Below, in pieces: positions 44,034-53,363 of a stretch of DNA of 64,000 bases. Each line of letters starts with the position of its first letter. Position 1 is the first letter of the stretch. The notes beneath the pieces were generated by a model that saw nothing but the letters and a program-made list of their open reading frames with translations, was not told the DNA's origin and searched no databases. The stretch comes from Paracoccus gahaiensis (GTDB taxonomy: Bacteria; Pseudomonadota; Alphaproteobacteria; Rhodobacterales; Rhodobacteraceae). Location of the stretch: assembly GCF_005048225.1 (NCBI RefSeq), contig NZ_SUNI01000012.1:1-64000 (forward strand). The letters run 5' to 3'. Both the position numbers and the translations under genes were made by a program.

Positions 44034-45035
44034 ATGAGCGGGCTGATCGCGCTTCTTGACGATATCGCGGCAATTTCCAAGGTGGCGGCGGCCTCGATCG
44101 ACGATGTGGCCGGGCAGGCCGCCAAGGCCGGGGCCAAGGCCGCCGGCGCGGTGATCGACGATGCGGCGGTGACGCCCAAATACGTCCACGGCTTCGATGC
44201 CAGCCGGGAACTGCCCATCGTGTGGAAGATCGCGCGCGGCTCGATCTTCAACAAGCTGGTGATCCTGCTGCCGATCGCACTGCTGCTGTCGGCCTTTGCG
44301 CCTTGGGCAATCCCGCCGCTGCTGATGCTGGGCGGGGCCTACCTGTGCTACGAGGGCGCGCACAAGGTCGCGCATCTCTTCCACAAGACCGACACCCATG
44401 ACAGCGAGAAGCACACCCATCCCGACACCGACGGCGCCGCGCTGGAAGAGGCGCGGGTCGCCGGCGCCATCAAGACCGACTTCATCCTGTCGGCCGAGAT
44501 CATGACCATCGCCCTGTCCACCATCCCGGTTCAGGACAGCCTGTGGATGAAGGCGGTGATCCTGGCGCTGGTGGCAGTGGCGATCACCGTCGCGGTCTAT
44601 GGCTTCGTGGCGCTGGTGGTGAAGGCCGACGATCTGGGCGTGCATCTGGCGACGCGGTCGAACGGCGCGGTGGCAGCCTTCGGGCGCGGCATCGTCAAGG
44701 TCATGCCGGGCTTCATGACTGCGCTGACGGTCGTGGGCACGGCGGCGATGATCTGGGTCGGCGGGCAGATCATCGTGCATGGCCTGCACCAGCTGGGCTG
44801 GCACGCGCCCTATGACCTGATCCACGAGTGGGCCGTCGCGGCCGCCGCCGCCGTGCCCGCCGCCGCCGGCACCGTGGCTTGGATCGTGACCGCCTTCTGC
44901 GACGGGGTGATCGGGCTGATCCTGGGCCTGGCGCTGATCCCGGTGGCCACGCGGGTCATCTCGCCGCTCATCGAAACCGGCAAAGAGGCAATCGCGCAGA
45001 TGCGGAAAAAACCGAACGCCAACGAAAATCGTTGA
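44034..45035 (+). CDS. DUF808 (YedI-like) membrane protein
   Basis: A 333-aa inner-membrane protein of the DUF808 family. It begins MSGLIALLDDIAAISKVAAA, the usual family start, followed by DDVAGQAAKAGAKAAGAVID. Six or so TM segments, among them LVILLPIALLLSAFAPWAI, VILALVAVAITVAVYGFVAL and LILGLALIPVATRVISPLI. A His-rich loop (HKTDTHDSEKHTHPD) lies between TM2 and TM3 and could bind metal. Function unknown. RBS GAGGGACG. Single gene between the fasciclin terminator and ugp. Confidence 0.92.
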   Translation: MSGLIALLDDIAAISKVAAASIDDVAGQAAKAGAKAAGAVIDDAAVTPKYVHGFDASRELPIVWKIARGSIFNKLVILLPIALLLSAFAPWAIPPLLMLGGAYLCYEGAHKVAHLFHKTDTHDSEKHTHPDTDGAALEEARVAGAIKTDFILSAEIMTIALSTIPVQDSLWMKAVILALVAVAITVAVYGFVALVVKADDLGVHLATRSNGAVAAFGRGIVKVMPGFMTALTVVGTAAMIWVGGQIIVHGLHQLGWHAPYDLIHEWAVAAAAAVPAAAGTVAWIVTAFCDGVIGLILGLALIPVATRVISPLIETGKEAIAQMRKKPNANENR

Positions 45036-45059
45036 CCGAACCCCTTGGTCGTCACAAGA

Positions 45060-45088
45060 CTGTCGCATGAGCGTTGCGAAGCTGTCGT
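45060..45088 (+). promoter_or_regulatory. Pho-box-like array upstream of ugpB
   Basis: Three 7-mers begin exactly 11 nt apart: CTGTCGC (45060), GCGTTGC (45071), CTGTCGT (45082). PhoB sites are direct repeats of CTGTCAT-type 7-mers with 11-nt period. A weaker fourth unit, TCGTCAC, starts at 45049. It lies 52 nt before the ugpB start. PhoB control of ugp is well known in other bacteria; here it is inferred. Confidence 0.55.
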
Positions 45089-45139
45089 GAACCGCCGCTA
45101 GGCGGGGACAGCATCGCAACTCCTAGGGGAGGACTGACC

Positions 45140-46456
45140 ATGAACCGATTGAGCACCGCATCCGCGGTGGCGCTGATGGCGTCGCTTGGCGCCGCACAGG
45201 CCCAGGAAACCACCATCGAGTGGTGGCATGCCATGGGCGGCGAGCTTGGCGCCAAACTGGAAGAGATCGTCCAGGGCTTCAACGACAGCCAGGACCAGTA
45301 TACCGTCAACCCGTCCTACAAGGGCACCTATCCCGAGACGATGACGGCCGCGATCGCCGCCTTCCGCGCGGACCAGCAGCCCGCCATCGTGCAGGTCTTC
45401 GAGGTCGGCACCGGCACGATGATGTCCGCCCAGGGGGCGATCGTTCCGGTCCACCAGCTAATGGAAGAGCATGGCGAGGGCTTCGACCCCGACGCCTTCC
45501 TGCCGCAGGTCGTGGGCTATTACACCGATACCGACGGCAACATGCTGTCGATGCCCTTCAACAGCTCGACCCCGATCCTGTACTACAACAAGACCGTCTT
45601 CGAGGCGGCCGGACTGGACCCCGAATCCCCGCCCGAGACCTGGGCCGAGATGGAGCAGTTCAGCAACCAGATCATGGAATCGGGCGCGGCCAGCTGCGGC
45701 TTCACCACCGGCTGGATCAGCTGGATCCAGACCGAGAACCTGTCCGCTTGGCACGACCAGCCCATCGGCACGCTGGAAAACGGCTTTGGCGGGCTGGACG
45801 CGCGCCTGACCGTGAACGGACCCGTTCAGGTCAAGCATTGGGAGAACCTCAAGCGGTGGGCTGACGAGGGCATCTTCAAGTATGGCGGCCCGGTGGGCGG
45901 CGACAATGCCGCCCCGCTGTTCTACGCGCAGGAATGCGCGATGATCATGAACAGCTCGGCCAGCCGCGCGGGCGTGATCGCCAATGCCGAGGCCTTCGAT
46001 CTGGGCTTCGGCATGCTGCCCTATTACGACGATGTCGAGGGCGCGCCGCAGAACTCGATCATCGGGGGGGCCACGCTGTGGGTCCTGTCGGGCAAGTCCG
46101 ACGAGGAATACGACGCCGCCGCCGCCTTCTTCACCTATCTGTCCAGCCCCGAGGTTCAGGCGGACTGGGCATCCTTCTCGGGCTATCTGCCGATCACGCA
46201 GGCCGCCTCGGATGCAATGGGCGACTTCTTCGCGCAGAACCCCGGTGCCGATACCGGCATCAACCAGATCACCCTGAACGAGCCCACCGAAAACTCGAAG
46301 GGCCTGCGCTTTGGCAACTATGTCCAGGTGCGCGGCGTCATCGACGAGGAGTTCGAGCAGCTGCTGTCGGGTGACAAGGATGCGCAGGGCGCGCTGGATT
46401 CGGTGGTCAGCCGCGGGAACGCGCTGATCGAGGATTTCCAGGAACAGAACCAGTAA
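45140..46456 (+). CDS. ugpB: sn-Glycerol-3-phosphate ABC transporter, substrate-binding protein
   Basis: A 438-aa periplasmic binding protein for glycerol-3-phosphate or glycerophosphodiesters. Signal peptide 1-22 (ASLGAAQAQ). It starts mature as [20 protein letters not shown], with [19 protein letters not shown] and [20 protein letters not shown], close to the UgpB family. GGGGAGGAC precedes the ATG. First gene of ugpBAEC. A hairpin after it probably lowers readthrough, giving excess binding protein over the membrane subunits. Confidence 0.95.
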   Translation: MNRLSTASAVALMASLGAAQAQETTIEWWHAMGGELGAKLEEIVQGFNDSQDQYTVNPSYKGTYPETMTAAIAAFRADQQPAIVQVFEVGTGTMMSAQGAIVPVHQLMEEHGEGFDPDAFLPQVVGYYTDTDGNMLSMPFNSSTPILYYNKTVFEAAGLDPESPPETWAEMEQFSNQIMESGAASCGFTTGWISWIQTENLSAWHDQPIGTLENGFGGLDARLTVNGPVQVKHWENLKRWADEGIFKYGGPVGGDNAAPLFYAQECAMIMNSSASRAGVIANAEAFDLGFGMLPYYDDVEGAPQNSIIGGATLWVLSGKSDEEYDAAAAFFTYLSSPEVQADWASFSGYLPITQAASDAMGDFFAQNPGADTGINQITLNEPTENSKGLRFGNYVQVRGVIDEEFEQLLSGDKDAQGALDSVVSRGNALIEDFQEQNQ

Positions 46457-46474
46457 CCTCCACCCTGTCCCGGG

Positions 46475-46510
46475 ACCGGGGCCGCGCGAAATGCGTGGCC
46501 CCGGTCTTTC
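46475..46510 (+). terminator. Partial terminator between ugpB and ugpA
   Basis: ACCGGGGCC (46475-46483) and GGCCCCGGT (46497-46505) form a perfect 9-bp stem with a 13-nt loop, followed by CTTTCCCGTTTT. Located inside the operon in the 79-nt gap, as is common after binding-protein genes. Confidence 0.65.
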
Positions 46511-46535
46511 CCGTTTTCTCGCCCGCAGGTCCTTG

Positions 46536-47414
46536 ATGAAACGCACGATCTTTTCGAACCAGCTGCTGCCCTGGCTTCTGCTGGCGCCCCAGCTGATCAT
46601 CACGTTCGTCTTCTTCCTGTGGCCCGCCGGTCAGGCCGTCCGCCAGAGCTTTCTGCGCGAGGACGCCTTCGGCACCCGCACCAGCTTTGTCGGCCTGGAG
46701 AATTTCGCCCGCCTCTGGAGCAGCCCGGAATACCTGAACTCGCTGCAGGTGACGGCGGTCTTCGCGATCTCGGTCACCGTGCTGTCGATGGGCCTGTCGC
46801 TGCTGCTGGCCATCGCGGTGGACCGGATGATCCGCTCGACCCGCGTCTATACCACGCTCCTGGTCTGGCCCTATGCGGTGGCCCCCGCGGTCGCGGGCAT
46901 CCTGTGGTGGTTCATCTTCAACCCGACCATCGGCATCATGCCCTATCTGCTGGGGGGCCTCGGCTATGACTGGAACCATATCAGCGACAAGGGCGACGCG
47001 ATGACGCTGGTGGTGATCGCCAGCGCGTGGAAGCAGATCAGCTACAACTTCCTGTTCTTCCTGGCGGGCCTGCAGGCCATCCCGGCGTCCCTGCGCGAGG
47101 CGGCGGCCATCGACGGCGCGGGCCCGGTGCGGCGCTTCTTCGACATCACCTTTCCGCTGCTGTCGCCGACGACCTTCTTCCTGCTGGTCGTGAACATCGT
47201 CTATGCGATGTTCGACACCTTCGGCGTCATCGACGCCACCACCGAGGGCGGCCCGGCGCAGGCCACCAACATCATGGTCTACAAGGTCTATTTCGACGGC
47301 TTCGTGGGGCAAAACCTGGGCTCGTCCGCCGCGCAATCGGTGGTGCTGATGGGGCTGGTGCTAGTGCTGACGGTGATCCAGTTCCGCTATGTCGAGAAGA
47401 AGGTGGCCTACTGA
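46536..47414 (+). CDS. ugpA: Glycerol-3-phosphate ABC transporter permease UgpA
   Basis: A 292-aa permease with six TM helices. N-terminal TM1 [18 protein letters not shown]; the ATPase-contact EAA loop is [31 protein letters not shown] precedes TM2 as in MalF-type permeases. Length is normal. The stop overlaps the ugpE start (TGATG). Confidence 0.95.
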   Translation: MKRTIFSNQLLPWLLLAPQLIITFVFFLWPAGQAVRQSFLREDAFGTRTSFVGLENFARLWSSPEYLNSLQVTAVFAISVTVLSMGLSLLLAIAVDRMIRSTRVYTTLLVWPYAVAPAVAGILWWFIFNPTIGIMPYLLGGLGYDWNHISDKGDAMTLVVIASAWKQISYNFLFFLAGLQAIPASLREAAAIDGAGPVRRFFDITFPLLSPTTFFLLVVNIVYAMFDTFGVIDATTEGGPAQATNIMVYKVYFDGFVGQNLGSSAAQSVVLMGLVLVLTVIQFRYVEKKVAY

Positions 47415-48262
47415 TGATCGAGAACCGCCCCATCCTGAACCTTCTCGCCCATCTGACGCTGATCCTGGGCGTCTGCATCGTGGCGCTGCCCGTGTGGGTG
47501 GCGTTCGTGGCCTCGACCCACGGGCCCACAGCCTTCATGTCGGGCACCATCCCGATGTGGCCGGGCGACCAGATGATCGCCAATTACAGCCAGATGCTGG
47601 GCGCGGGCGTGTCCACCAGCGGCACGCCCCCGGTGGGCGTCATGATGCTCAACAGCATGATCATGGCGCTGTCGATCGCCGTGGGAAAGATCGTGATCTC
47701 GGTCCTGTCAGCCTTCGCGGTGGTCTATTTCCGCTTTCCCTTCCGGGGCCTGGCCTTCTGGTGCATCTTCATCACCCTGATGCTGCCGGTCGAGGTGCGC
47801 ATCGTCCCGACATTCCAGGTCGTGGCCGATCTGGGCATGCTGAACAGCTATGCGGGCCTGTCGATCCCGCTGATCGCCAGCGCCACCGCCACGTTCCTCT
47901 TCCGCCAGGTCTTCCTGACCATCCCGGACGAGCTGACCGAGGCCGCGCGCATCGACGGCGCGGGCCCGATGAAATTCTTCCGCGACATCCTGCTGCCGCT
48001 GTCGCGCACCAATATCGCCGCGCTCTTCGTGATCCTGTTCATCTATGGCTGGAACCAGTACCTCTGGCCGCTGCTGATCACGACCAGCTCGGATTATTAC
48101 ACCATCGTTGCGGGGATCAAGCGCATGGCCGATGCCGTGGACGGTCTGCCGCAATGGCATCTGGTCATGGCGACCGCGATGCTGGCGATGATCCCGCCCG
48201 TGATCGTGGTGGTCGCCATGCAGCGCCTGTTCGTCAAGGGCCTTGTCGAGACGGAGAAATAA
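47414..48262 (+). CDS. ugpE: Glycerol-3-phosphate ABC transporter permease UgpE
   Basis: A 282-aa MalG-type permease, partner of UgpA. Six TM helices, from [20 protein letters not shown] onward; EAA loop [31 protein letters not shown] and [10 protein letters not shown] are family markers. Coupled by one-base overlap to ugpA and 1 nt before the ugpC start. Confidence 0.95.
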   Translation: MIENRPILNLLAHLTLILGVCIVALPVWVAFVASTHGPTAFMSGTIPMWPGDQMIANYSQMLGAGVSTSGTPPVGVMMLNSMIMALSIAVGKIVISVLSAFAVVYFRFPFRGLAFWCIFITLMLPVEVRIVPTFQVVADLGMLNSYAGLSIPLIASATATFLFRQVFLTIPDELTEAARIDGAGPMKFFRDILLPLSRTNIAALFVILFIYGWNQYLWPLLITTSSDYYTIVAGIKRMADAVDGLPQWHLVMATAMLAMIPPVIVVVAMQRLFVKGLVETEK

Positions 48263-48263
48263 G

Positions 48264-49271
48264 ATGGCATCCATCACCCTGAACAACCTCGGCAAGGTCT
48301 ATGCCGGAGGTGCCCGCGCCGTGGGCGGCGTCAATATCGACATCGCGGATGGCGAGTTCCTGGTCCTTGTCGGCCCCTCGGGCTGCGGGAAATCCACCCT
48401 GCTGCGCATGGTCGCGGGGCTGGAGAGCATCTCCGAGGGCGAGGTCCGCATCGGCGACCGGGTCGTGAACGATGTCGAGCCCGCAGACCGCGACATCGCC
48501 ATGGTGTTCCAGAACTATGCGCTTTATCCGCATATGTCGGTGCGCCAGAACCTGGCCTATGGGTTGAAGAACCGCGGCACGCCCAAGGCCGAGATCGAAC
48601 GGCGCGTGGGCATCGCCTCGGACATCCTGCAGATCGGCCCTTTCCTGGACCGAAAGCCCCGCGCCCTGTCCGGCGGCCAGCGCCAGCGCGTCGCCATGGG
48701 CCGCGCCATCGTGCGCGAGCCTGCCGCCTTCCTCTTCGACGAGCCGCTGTCGAACCTGGACGCGAAGCTGCGCGTCGCCATGCGGCTGGAGATCAAGGAG
48801 CTGCAGAAACGCCTGCGCACCACCTCGATCTACGTGACGCACGACCAGCTGGAGGCGATGACCCTGGCCGACCGCTTGGTGGTGCTGAACGGCGGCCGGA
48901 TCGAACAGATCGGCACCCCGCTGGAGGTCTATCGCCGCCCCGCATCGGCCTTCGTGGCCAGCTTCATCGGCAGCCCGGCGATGAACCTGATCGACAGCGC
49001 CGCCGTGCCGCATCTGGCGGGCAGCGCCCATGCGGGCCAGATCGGCATCCGCCCCGAGGATCTGACCGTCACCCCCGACGGCCCCATCCAGATGCGCGTG
49101 CTGGCGGTCGAGGAATTGGGCGCGCAGCGTCTGGTCCATGGCAAGACCGGCGACCAGCGCATCACCATCACCATGGCCTCGGATGCGGACCTGTCGGACG
49201 ACTTGCGCCTGTCCTATCGCCCGAACGCGCTGCATCTGTTCCACAGGGACACCGGAAAACGACTGGACTGA
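48264..49271 (+). CDS. ugpC: Glycerol-3-phosphate ABC transporter ATPase UgpC
   Basis: A 335-aa ABC ATPase of the MalK/UgpC group. Walker [11 protein letters not shown]-loop [12 protein letters not shown], signature [14 protein letters not shown], Walker [15 protein letters not shown] and H-loop YVTHDQ are all intact. The C-terminal TOBE regulatory domain is present ([18 protein letters not shown]) and ends about 20 residues shorter than E. coli UgpC. GGAG precedes the start. Last gene of the operon; ugpQ is not present here. Confidence 0.95.
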   Translation: MASITLNNLGKVYAGGARAVGGVNIDIADGEFLVLVGPSGCGKSTLLRMVAGLESISEGEVRIGDRVVNDVEPADRDIAMVFQNYALYPHMSVRQNLAYGLKNRGTPKAEIERRVGIASDILQIGPFLDRKPRALSGGQRQRVAMGRAIVREPAAFLFDEPLSNLDAKLRVAMRLEIKELQKRLRTTSIYVTHDQLEAMTLADRLVVLNGGRIEQIGTPLEVYRRPASAFVASFIGSPAMNLIDSAAVPHLAGSAHAGQIGIRPEDLTVTPDGPIQMRVLAVEELGAQRLVHGKTGDQRITITMASDADLSDDLRLSYRPNALHLFHRDTGKRLD

Positions 49272-49347
49272 AACGTGAACACTCGCCCCTTGTCGGGCGG
49301 GTGATCCGTGTTACCGTGGGGGCCAGTCCGAAGCCGGAGGTCGCCTC

Positions 49348-50424
49348 ATGTGCCTGTCCCTGTCCTGCAGCCACCACAATCCCATCGCCTGCATCGTGCC
49401 GCCCTATATGCTGCGGGTGCTGGCGCTGCGGGGCGATCCGGCCACCGCCGACATGGCGCGGTCCCTGCTGCGCCATGACGAGCAGATGCGCGATGAGCGC
49501 GCGGCCTTCACTAGCCTGCCGCCGGGCCTGCAGGGGGTGCTGCCCGCGGCCGATCCCGACCTCTGCTGTCCCGACCGCCGCATCCATGACGGCGAATTTC
49601 GCGCCGCCCTGCCCGGGCGTCTGGTCCGGTCCGAGGGCGACGGCCCCTCGGGCATCCCGGATGCCGACATGGCCTATGACAGCGCGGGGCAGGTCTTCTC
49701 GCTCTTTGCCGAGGAATATGGTCGCAACTCGCTGGATGGGCGGGGGATGCCGCTGGTGGCGACGGTGCAGCACCGGCGCAACTACAACAACGCCTTCTGG
49801 GACGGCCAGCAGATGGCCTATGGCACCGGCGACGGCAAGATCTTCCGCACCTTCCTGGAACTGTCGGTGATCGCGCATGAGATGGCGCATGGCGTCATCC
49901 AGCATTCCGGCGGACTGATCTATGAAAACCAGTCGGGCGCGCTGAACGAGCATGTGGCCGATGTCTTCGGCGCGCTGGCCCAGCAGCGCGTGCTGGGTCA
50001 TGAGGTGCATCAGGCCGACTGGCTGGTCGGGCGCGGCATCCTGGGTCCCGGCATCAATGGCGTCGCGTTGCGCAGCATGAAGGCGCCGGGCACGGCCTAT
50101 TCCGACGACCTGCTGGGCACCGATCCGCAGCCTTGGCACATGGACCAGTTCAACACCACGACCGACGACAATGGCGGGGTGCATATCAACTCGGGCATCC
50201 CCAACCATGCCTTCTACCTCTTCTGTGCCTATCTGGGCGGGCGGTCCTGGGAGGTGCCGGGCCGCATCTGGTACAAGACGCTGCAGGACATCAACAATCC
50301 CATGGCCAGCTTTTCAGATTGGGCCGACCAGACGCTGCGCGCGGCCTCGGCGCTGGAGGGCGCGGGCAGCGCCCCGGTCCTGCTGCTGCGCCGCGCATGG
50401 AAGCTTGTCGGAATCGCCGTCTGA
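49348..50424 (+). CDS. Protealysin-like M4 metalloprotease
   Basis: A 358-aa thermolysin-family zinc protease. Zinc and catalytic residues: H177-E178-x-x-H181 (IAHEMAHGVIQH), E201 in NEHVADVFG, and the proton-donor His region VHINSGIPNHAFY. There is no signal peptide; instead a short protealysin-type propeptide with CSHHNPIACIVPPYMLR. Such short-propeptide members act inside the cell or leave by unknown routes. An emfourin-type inhibitor gene follows 31 nt later. RBS CGGAGG. Confidence 0.93.
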   Translation: MCLSLSCSHHNPIACIVPPYMLRVLALRGDPATADMARSLLRHDEQMRDERAAFTSLPPGLQGVLPAADPDLCCPDRRIHDGEFRAALPGRLVRSEGDGPSGIPDADMAYDSAGQVFSLFAEEYGRNSLDGRGMPLVATVQHRRNYNNAFWDGQQMAYGTGDGKIFRTFLELSVIAHEMAHGVIQHSGGLIYENQSGALNEHVADVFGALAQQRVLGHEVHQADWLVGRGILGPGINGVALRSMKAPGTAYSDDLLGTDPQPWHMDQFNTTTDDNGGVHINSGIPNHAFYLFCAYLGGRSWEVPGRIWYKTLQDINNPMASFSDWADQTLRAASALEGAGSAPVLLLRRAWKLVGIAV

Positions 50425-50455
50425 TCCTATCTTCGGGCCCAGAACGGAGGTCCGC

Positions 50456-50743
50456 ATGATCATCGAGATCCGCAGCCATGGCGGCTTCGGCGGCATCACC
50501 GCCGCCGCCCCGCCCCGCCGCATCGACACGGATGCGCAGCCCGCAGACAGGCGTGCGGCGCTCTGTGCGGCCTTCCGGCCCGGCGCGCTGTCGCAACTGG
50601 CCCAGACCCCCTGCCCCGGCTGCCCCGACCGGATGCGCTATGCGATCACCGTGACCGAAGATCCGACCCAGTCCCCGCACAGCATCACCCTGTCCGAAGG
50701 GCAGCTGCCGCCCGAGATGCTGGACCTGATCGACAGCGTCTAG
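50456..50743 (+). CDS. Emfourin-type M4 protease inhibitor
   Basis: A 95-aa protein that begins MIIEIRSHGGFGGITAAAPP, the RxGGFxGI entry typical of emfourin (M4in), the protein inhibitor of protealysin. It has TCPGCPD-like PCPGCPDRMRYAITVTEDPT and ends QLPPEMLDLIDSV. Strong RBS (CGGAGG). Placed directly after the M4 protease gene, as emfourin genes are in Serratia and others, so the pair works as protease plus cognate inhibitor. The stop overlaps the stop of the convergent CorA gene. Confidence 0.88.
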   Translation: MIIEIRSHGGFGGITAAAPPRRIDTDAQPADRRAALCAAFRPGALSQLAQTPCPGCPDRMRYAITVTEDPTQSPHSITLSEGQLPPEMLDLIDSV

Positions 50744-51702
50744 AGCCAGCGCTTCCATCGCAAAACCAGCCAGGTGCCAAGCGTGGCGGCCCCCATCATC
50801 GCCAGCGCGAAGGGATAGCCCCAGGACTGGTTCAGTTCGGGCATGGCGGCGAAGTTCATCCCGTAGATGCTGGCGATCAGCGTCGGCGGCAGGAACAGCG
50901 CGGCGATGACCGACAGGATGCGGGCGGTGTTGTTCTGTTGCAGGTTGATCATGCCAAGCGTGGTGTCCACGGCCAGGCTGACCCGGCTGCCCAGGAAATC
51001 GGCATGCACCTCCAGCGCCTGCACGTCGCGCATCTGCGCGCGGATGACCGGGCGCAGGCGGTCGGCCTCGGGGCGGTCGTCGATGGTGGCGGTATAGAAG
51101 GCCAGGATCCGCTCGATGGTCAGCAGGGCCAGCCGGACGCGGGCCATCGTCTCGGCCTCGCGGCCCACGCCCTGCAGCGCGGCCTGCAGCCGGTCCGAGG
51201 ATGCCGCCGCCGCGCTGCGTTCGAAGATGCCGGCGGTGGTCTGGTCCAGCACCCGGCCCGAGCCTTCCAGGATGTCGGCCTGCCGGGCGATGATCTCCTC
51301 CAGCAGGCCCGCAAACAGCCGGTCCGGCCCGCCGCAGCCCAAGGTGGATCGTTCGGCCCGCGTCGGAAAGGTCAGGAAGGGCCGGGGCGAGTGGTGGCGC
51401 ACGGTCACCAGCCGCTCGGCCGACAGGATGAAGGTCACCGGCATGGAGGAGCGGTCGCCGCCGGCCTTCTCTCCGGGCAGGACGGCGGTCATGTAGTCCA
51501 GGCCGTTCTCGCGGTAGAGGCGGTTCGACAGCTCGATCTCTTCCATCTCGGCCAGGTCGGGCAGCGGCACGCCCAGGACGCGCAGCCGGTCCATCTCGGC
51601 ATCCGAGGGCTGGATGAGGTCGATCCACAGCGCCTCGCCCAGATCGCGGTCGGGATCGTGACGGATGAGGCGGGTGCCCTGCAGGGCATAGGCGTAATGC
51701 AT
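50740..51702 (-). CDS. CorA/ZntB-family divalent-cation transporter
   Basis: A 320-aa CorA-fold channel. A long cytosolic N-terminal domain with coiled helices is followed by two C-terminal TM segments: ARILSVIAALFLPPTLIASI and FALAMMGAATLGTWLVLRW. The pore signature GMN is in IYGMNFAAMPELNQSWGYPF, CorA-like; the loop after it is not the usual MPE-only form but is close (AAMPELN). Mg, Co, Ni or Zn could be the ion. RBS AAGGAGAGG before ATG 51702. Confidence 0.93.
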   Translation of the reverse strand: MHYAYALQGTRLIRHDPDRDLGEALWIDLIQPSDAEMDRLRVLGVPLPDLAEMEEIELSNRLYRENGLDYMTAVLPGEKAGGDRSSMPVTFILSAERLVTVRHHSPRPFLTFPTRAERSTLGCGGPDRLFAGLLEEIIARQADILEGSGRVLDQTTAGIFERSAAAASSDRLQAALQGVGREAETMARVRLALLTIERILAFYTATIDDRPEADRLRPVIRAQMRDVQALEVHADFLGSRVSLAVDTTLGMINLQQNNTARILSVIAALFLPPTLIASIYGMNFAAMPELNQSWGYPFALAMMGAATLGTWLVLRWKRWL

Positions 51703-51778
51703 GGCGGCCTCTCCTTGGGCTGCGGCCTTGGTGCCCCAGTCCGGCTGCGGGATCAAGCGCGCCGGGACCCTCACGCAA

Positions 51779-51800
51779 AGGGCGCCCCGAGGGGCGCCCT
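51779..51800. terminator. Terminator between csbD-like and corA-like genes
   Basis: AGGGCGCCCC (51779-51788) and GGGGCGCCCT (51791-51800) form a very strong stem. On the minus strand it is followed by TTTGCG, and it lies 28 nt after the CsbD stop. Confidence 0.7.
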
Positions 51801-51827
51801 GTTCATGTCACGGATGATCGTGAAGGA

Positions 51828-52025
51828 TCACTTGTCGCGGAAATAGTCGTCGATCTCGCGATCGGCCTGATCCTTGGTATATCCGTATTTCTCCTGCAGC
51901 TTGCCGGCCAGCTTGTCCTTGTTGCCGTCCATCTGGTCCAGATCGTCGTCGGTCAGCTCGCCCCACTTCTCCTTGGCCGAGCCCTTCAGCTGCTTCCACT
52001 TGCCTTGAATGATATCCCAGTTCAT
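51828..52025 (-). CDS. CsbD-family stress protein
   Basis: A 65-aa protein of the CsbD family: MNWDIIQGKWKQLKGSAKEK, GNKDKLAGKLQEKYGYTKDQ, and a charged end DREIDDYFRDK. CsbD of Bacillus subtilis belongs to the sigma-B general stress regulon. Here the upstream region has a textbook alphaproteobacterial EcfG promoter, which supports the same role. RBS AAGGAG. Molecular function unknown. Confidence 0.95.
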   Translation of the reverse strand: MNWDIIQGKWKQLKGSAKEKWGELTDDDLDQMDGNKDKLAGKLQEKYGYTKDQADREIDDYFRDK

Positions 52026-52061
52026 GTCGATCTCCTTGAAGACGATGATGTATGGTTATCA

Positions 52062-52086
52062 AACGCTTTCGGACCGGGCCGGTTCC
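52062..52086 (-). promoter_or_regulatory. EcfG-type general-stress promoter of csbD
   Basis: Minus strand: GGAAC (52086-52082), 16 nt, CGTT (52065-52062), matching the EcfG consensus GGAAC-N16/17-CGTT exactly. It lies 37 nt before the csbD start codon, in the gap after the dehydrogenase gene. Confidence 0.7.
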
Positions 52087-53034
52087 TCAGCTCACCAGAT
52101 CGGGAGGGGTGCCGCCCGCCGCGAAGGCCTTGAGGTTCTCCAGAGCCCGCAGGCCCATCCGGCTGCGGGTGTCGTCCGTCGCGGTGCCCAGATGCGGCAG
52201 CAGCGTGGCATTGGGCGCGGCGATCAGGGCTGCGGGCACATGCGGCTCGCGGGCATAGACGTCCAGCCCCGCCCCGGCGATGGTGCCTTCGGTCAGGGCG
52301 GCGATCAGCGCGTCCTCGTCGACCACGTCCCCGCGCGCGATATTGACCAGGCAGCCCTGGGTCCCAAGCGCGCGCAGCTCGTCCGCCCCGATCAGGCCGC
52401 GCGTGCCCGCGCCCCCCGGCACGGCGATCACCGCCACGTCGCAGGTCCGCAGCAGGTCCTGCAGATCGTCGATCTGGCGCGCCGGGACGCCCGGATCGGC
52501 AACCGTCGAGCGGTTGAAGAACACGACCTCCATCCCGAAGCCGTGATAGCAGCGGCGCGCGATGGCCTTGCCGATGCGGCCCATGCCGATGATGCCCAAG
52601 GTGCGGCCCGACATCTCGGAGCCCAGAAGCTGCGTGGGGTTCCAGCCGGTCCACTCTCCGGCGCGCAACAGCCGCTCGCCCTCCGAGGCGCGGCGCAGGA
52701 CCATCAGCATCAGCGTCACCGCGATGTCGGCGGTGGCGTCCGTCACCACGTCGGGGGTGTTGGTCACGGTGACGCCCGCCGCCCGTGCCGCCGCGATGTC
52801 GATATGGTTGAAGCCCGCGCCGAAATTCGCCAGCAGGCGGCAGCGCAGATCACCCTGGAACGCGGCCGCCGTGAAGGCATCGCCAAGCGTCGGGATGATC
52901 GCATCATGATCGCGCATCGCCTGCGCGGCTTCGGCTTCGGTCAGGGGCGTGTTGTCGCGGAATGTCGCGTCGCAGGCCGCATGGATCGCCTGCGTGGCGC
53001 GATCGGTCATGGGGCGGGTGACAAGGACCTTCAA
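52087..53034 (-). CDS. D-isomer-specific 2-hydroxyacid dehydrogenase
   Basis: A 315-aa NAD(P)-dependent dehydrogenase of the glyoxylate/hydroxypyruvate reductase type. Cofactor motif GIIGMGRIGKAIAR; catalytic Arg in NIARGDVVDE, Glu in LDVYAREP, and His in LLPHLGTATDDTR. The start is TTG at 53034, overlapping the stop of the CsaA-like gene (TTGA), with GGAGG 9 nt upstream; no ATG fits. Last gene of the ybjN-proC-csaA operon. Exact substrate unclear. Confidence 0.92.
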   Translation of the reverse strand: MKVLVTRPMTDRATQAIHAACDATFRDNTPLTEAEAAQAMRDHDAIIPTLGDAFTAAAFQGDLRCRLLANFGAGFNHIDIAAARAAGVTVTNTPDVVTDATADIAVTLMLMVLRRASEGERLLRAGEWTGWNPTQLLGSEMSGRTLGIIGMGRIGKAIARRCYHGFGMEVVFFNRSTVADPGVPARQIDDLQDLLRTCDVAVIAVPGGAGTRGLIGADELRALGTQGCLVNIARGDVVDEDALIAALTEGTIAGAGLDVYAREPHVPAALIAAPNATLLPHLGTATDDTRSRMGLRALENLKAFAAGGTPPDLVS

Positions 53035-53363
53035 AACAGGCGCCCTCCGTTCGGAACGGTGTGGTCGGGGCGGATCAGCACGACCTCGCCCTCGGGGTCG
53101 GGCACGCCCAGCACCAGCACCTCGGAGCGGACCGGGCCGATCTGGCGAGGGGGGAAGTTCACCACGCAGAGGACCTGCGTGCCGACCAGCAGGGCCGGAT
53201 CGTAATGCCGGGTGATCTGGGCCGAGGATCTGCGTTCGCCCAGATCGCCCAGATCGACCCACAGCTTGATCGCGGGCTTGCGCGCCTCGGGGAAGGGCTC
53301 GGCGCGGGTGATGGTGCCCACGCGGATGTCGACCTTCAGAAAATCATCATAAGTGATGGTCAT
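53031..53363 (-). CDS. CsaA-like tRNA-binding-domain protein
   Basis: A 110-aa free-standing OB-fold protein of the CsaA/Trbp111 type. VDIRVGTITRAEPFPEARKP is the domain start and NFPPRQIGPVRSEVLVLGVP the conserved middle. CsaA of Bacillus has chaperone-like activity linked to secretion. It overlaps both its neighbours by 4 nt: ATGA with proC and TTGA with the dehydrogenase. Confidence 0.93.
   Translation of the reverse strand: MTITYDDFLKVDIRVGTITRAEPFPEARKPAIKLWVDLGDLGERRSSAQITRHYDPALLVGTQVLCVVNFPPRQIGPVRSEVLVLGVPDPEGEVVLIRPDHTVPNGGRLF

Noticed and set aside
43161..45119. 652-codon minus-strand open frame opposite the fasciclin and DUF808 genes
   Set aside because: It crosses a perfect terminator and two well-supported genes; composition is that of a shadow.
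49272..49347. CGCCC/GGGCG hairpin after ugpC as an intrinsic terminator
   Set aside because: Stem is short and no T tract follows; support is too weak to list.
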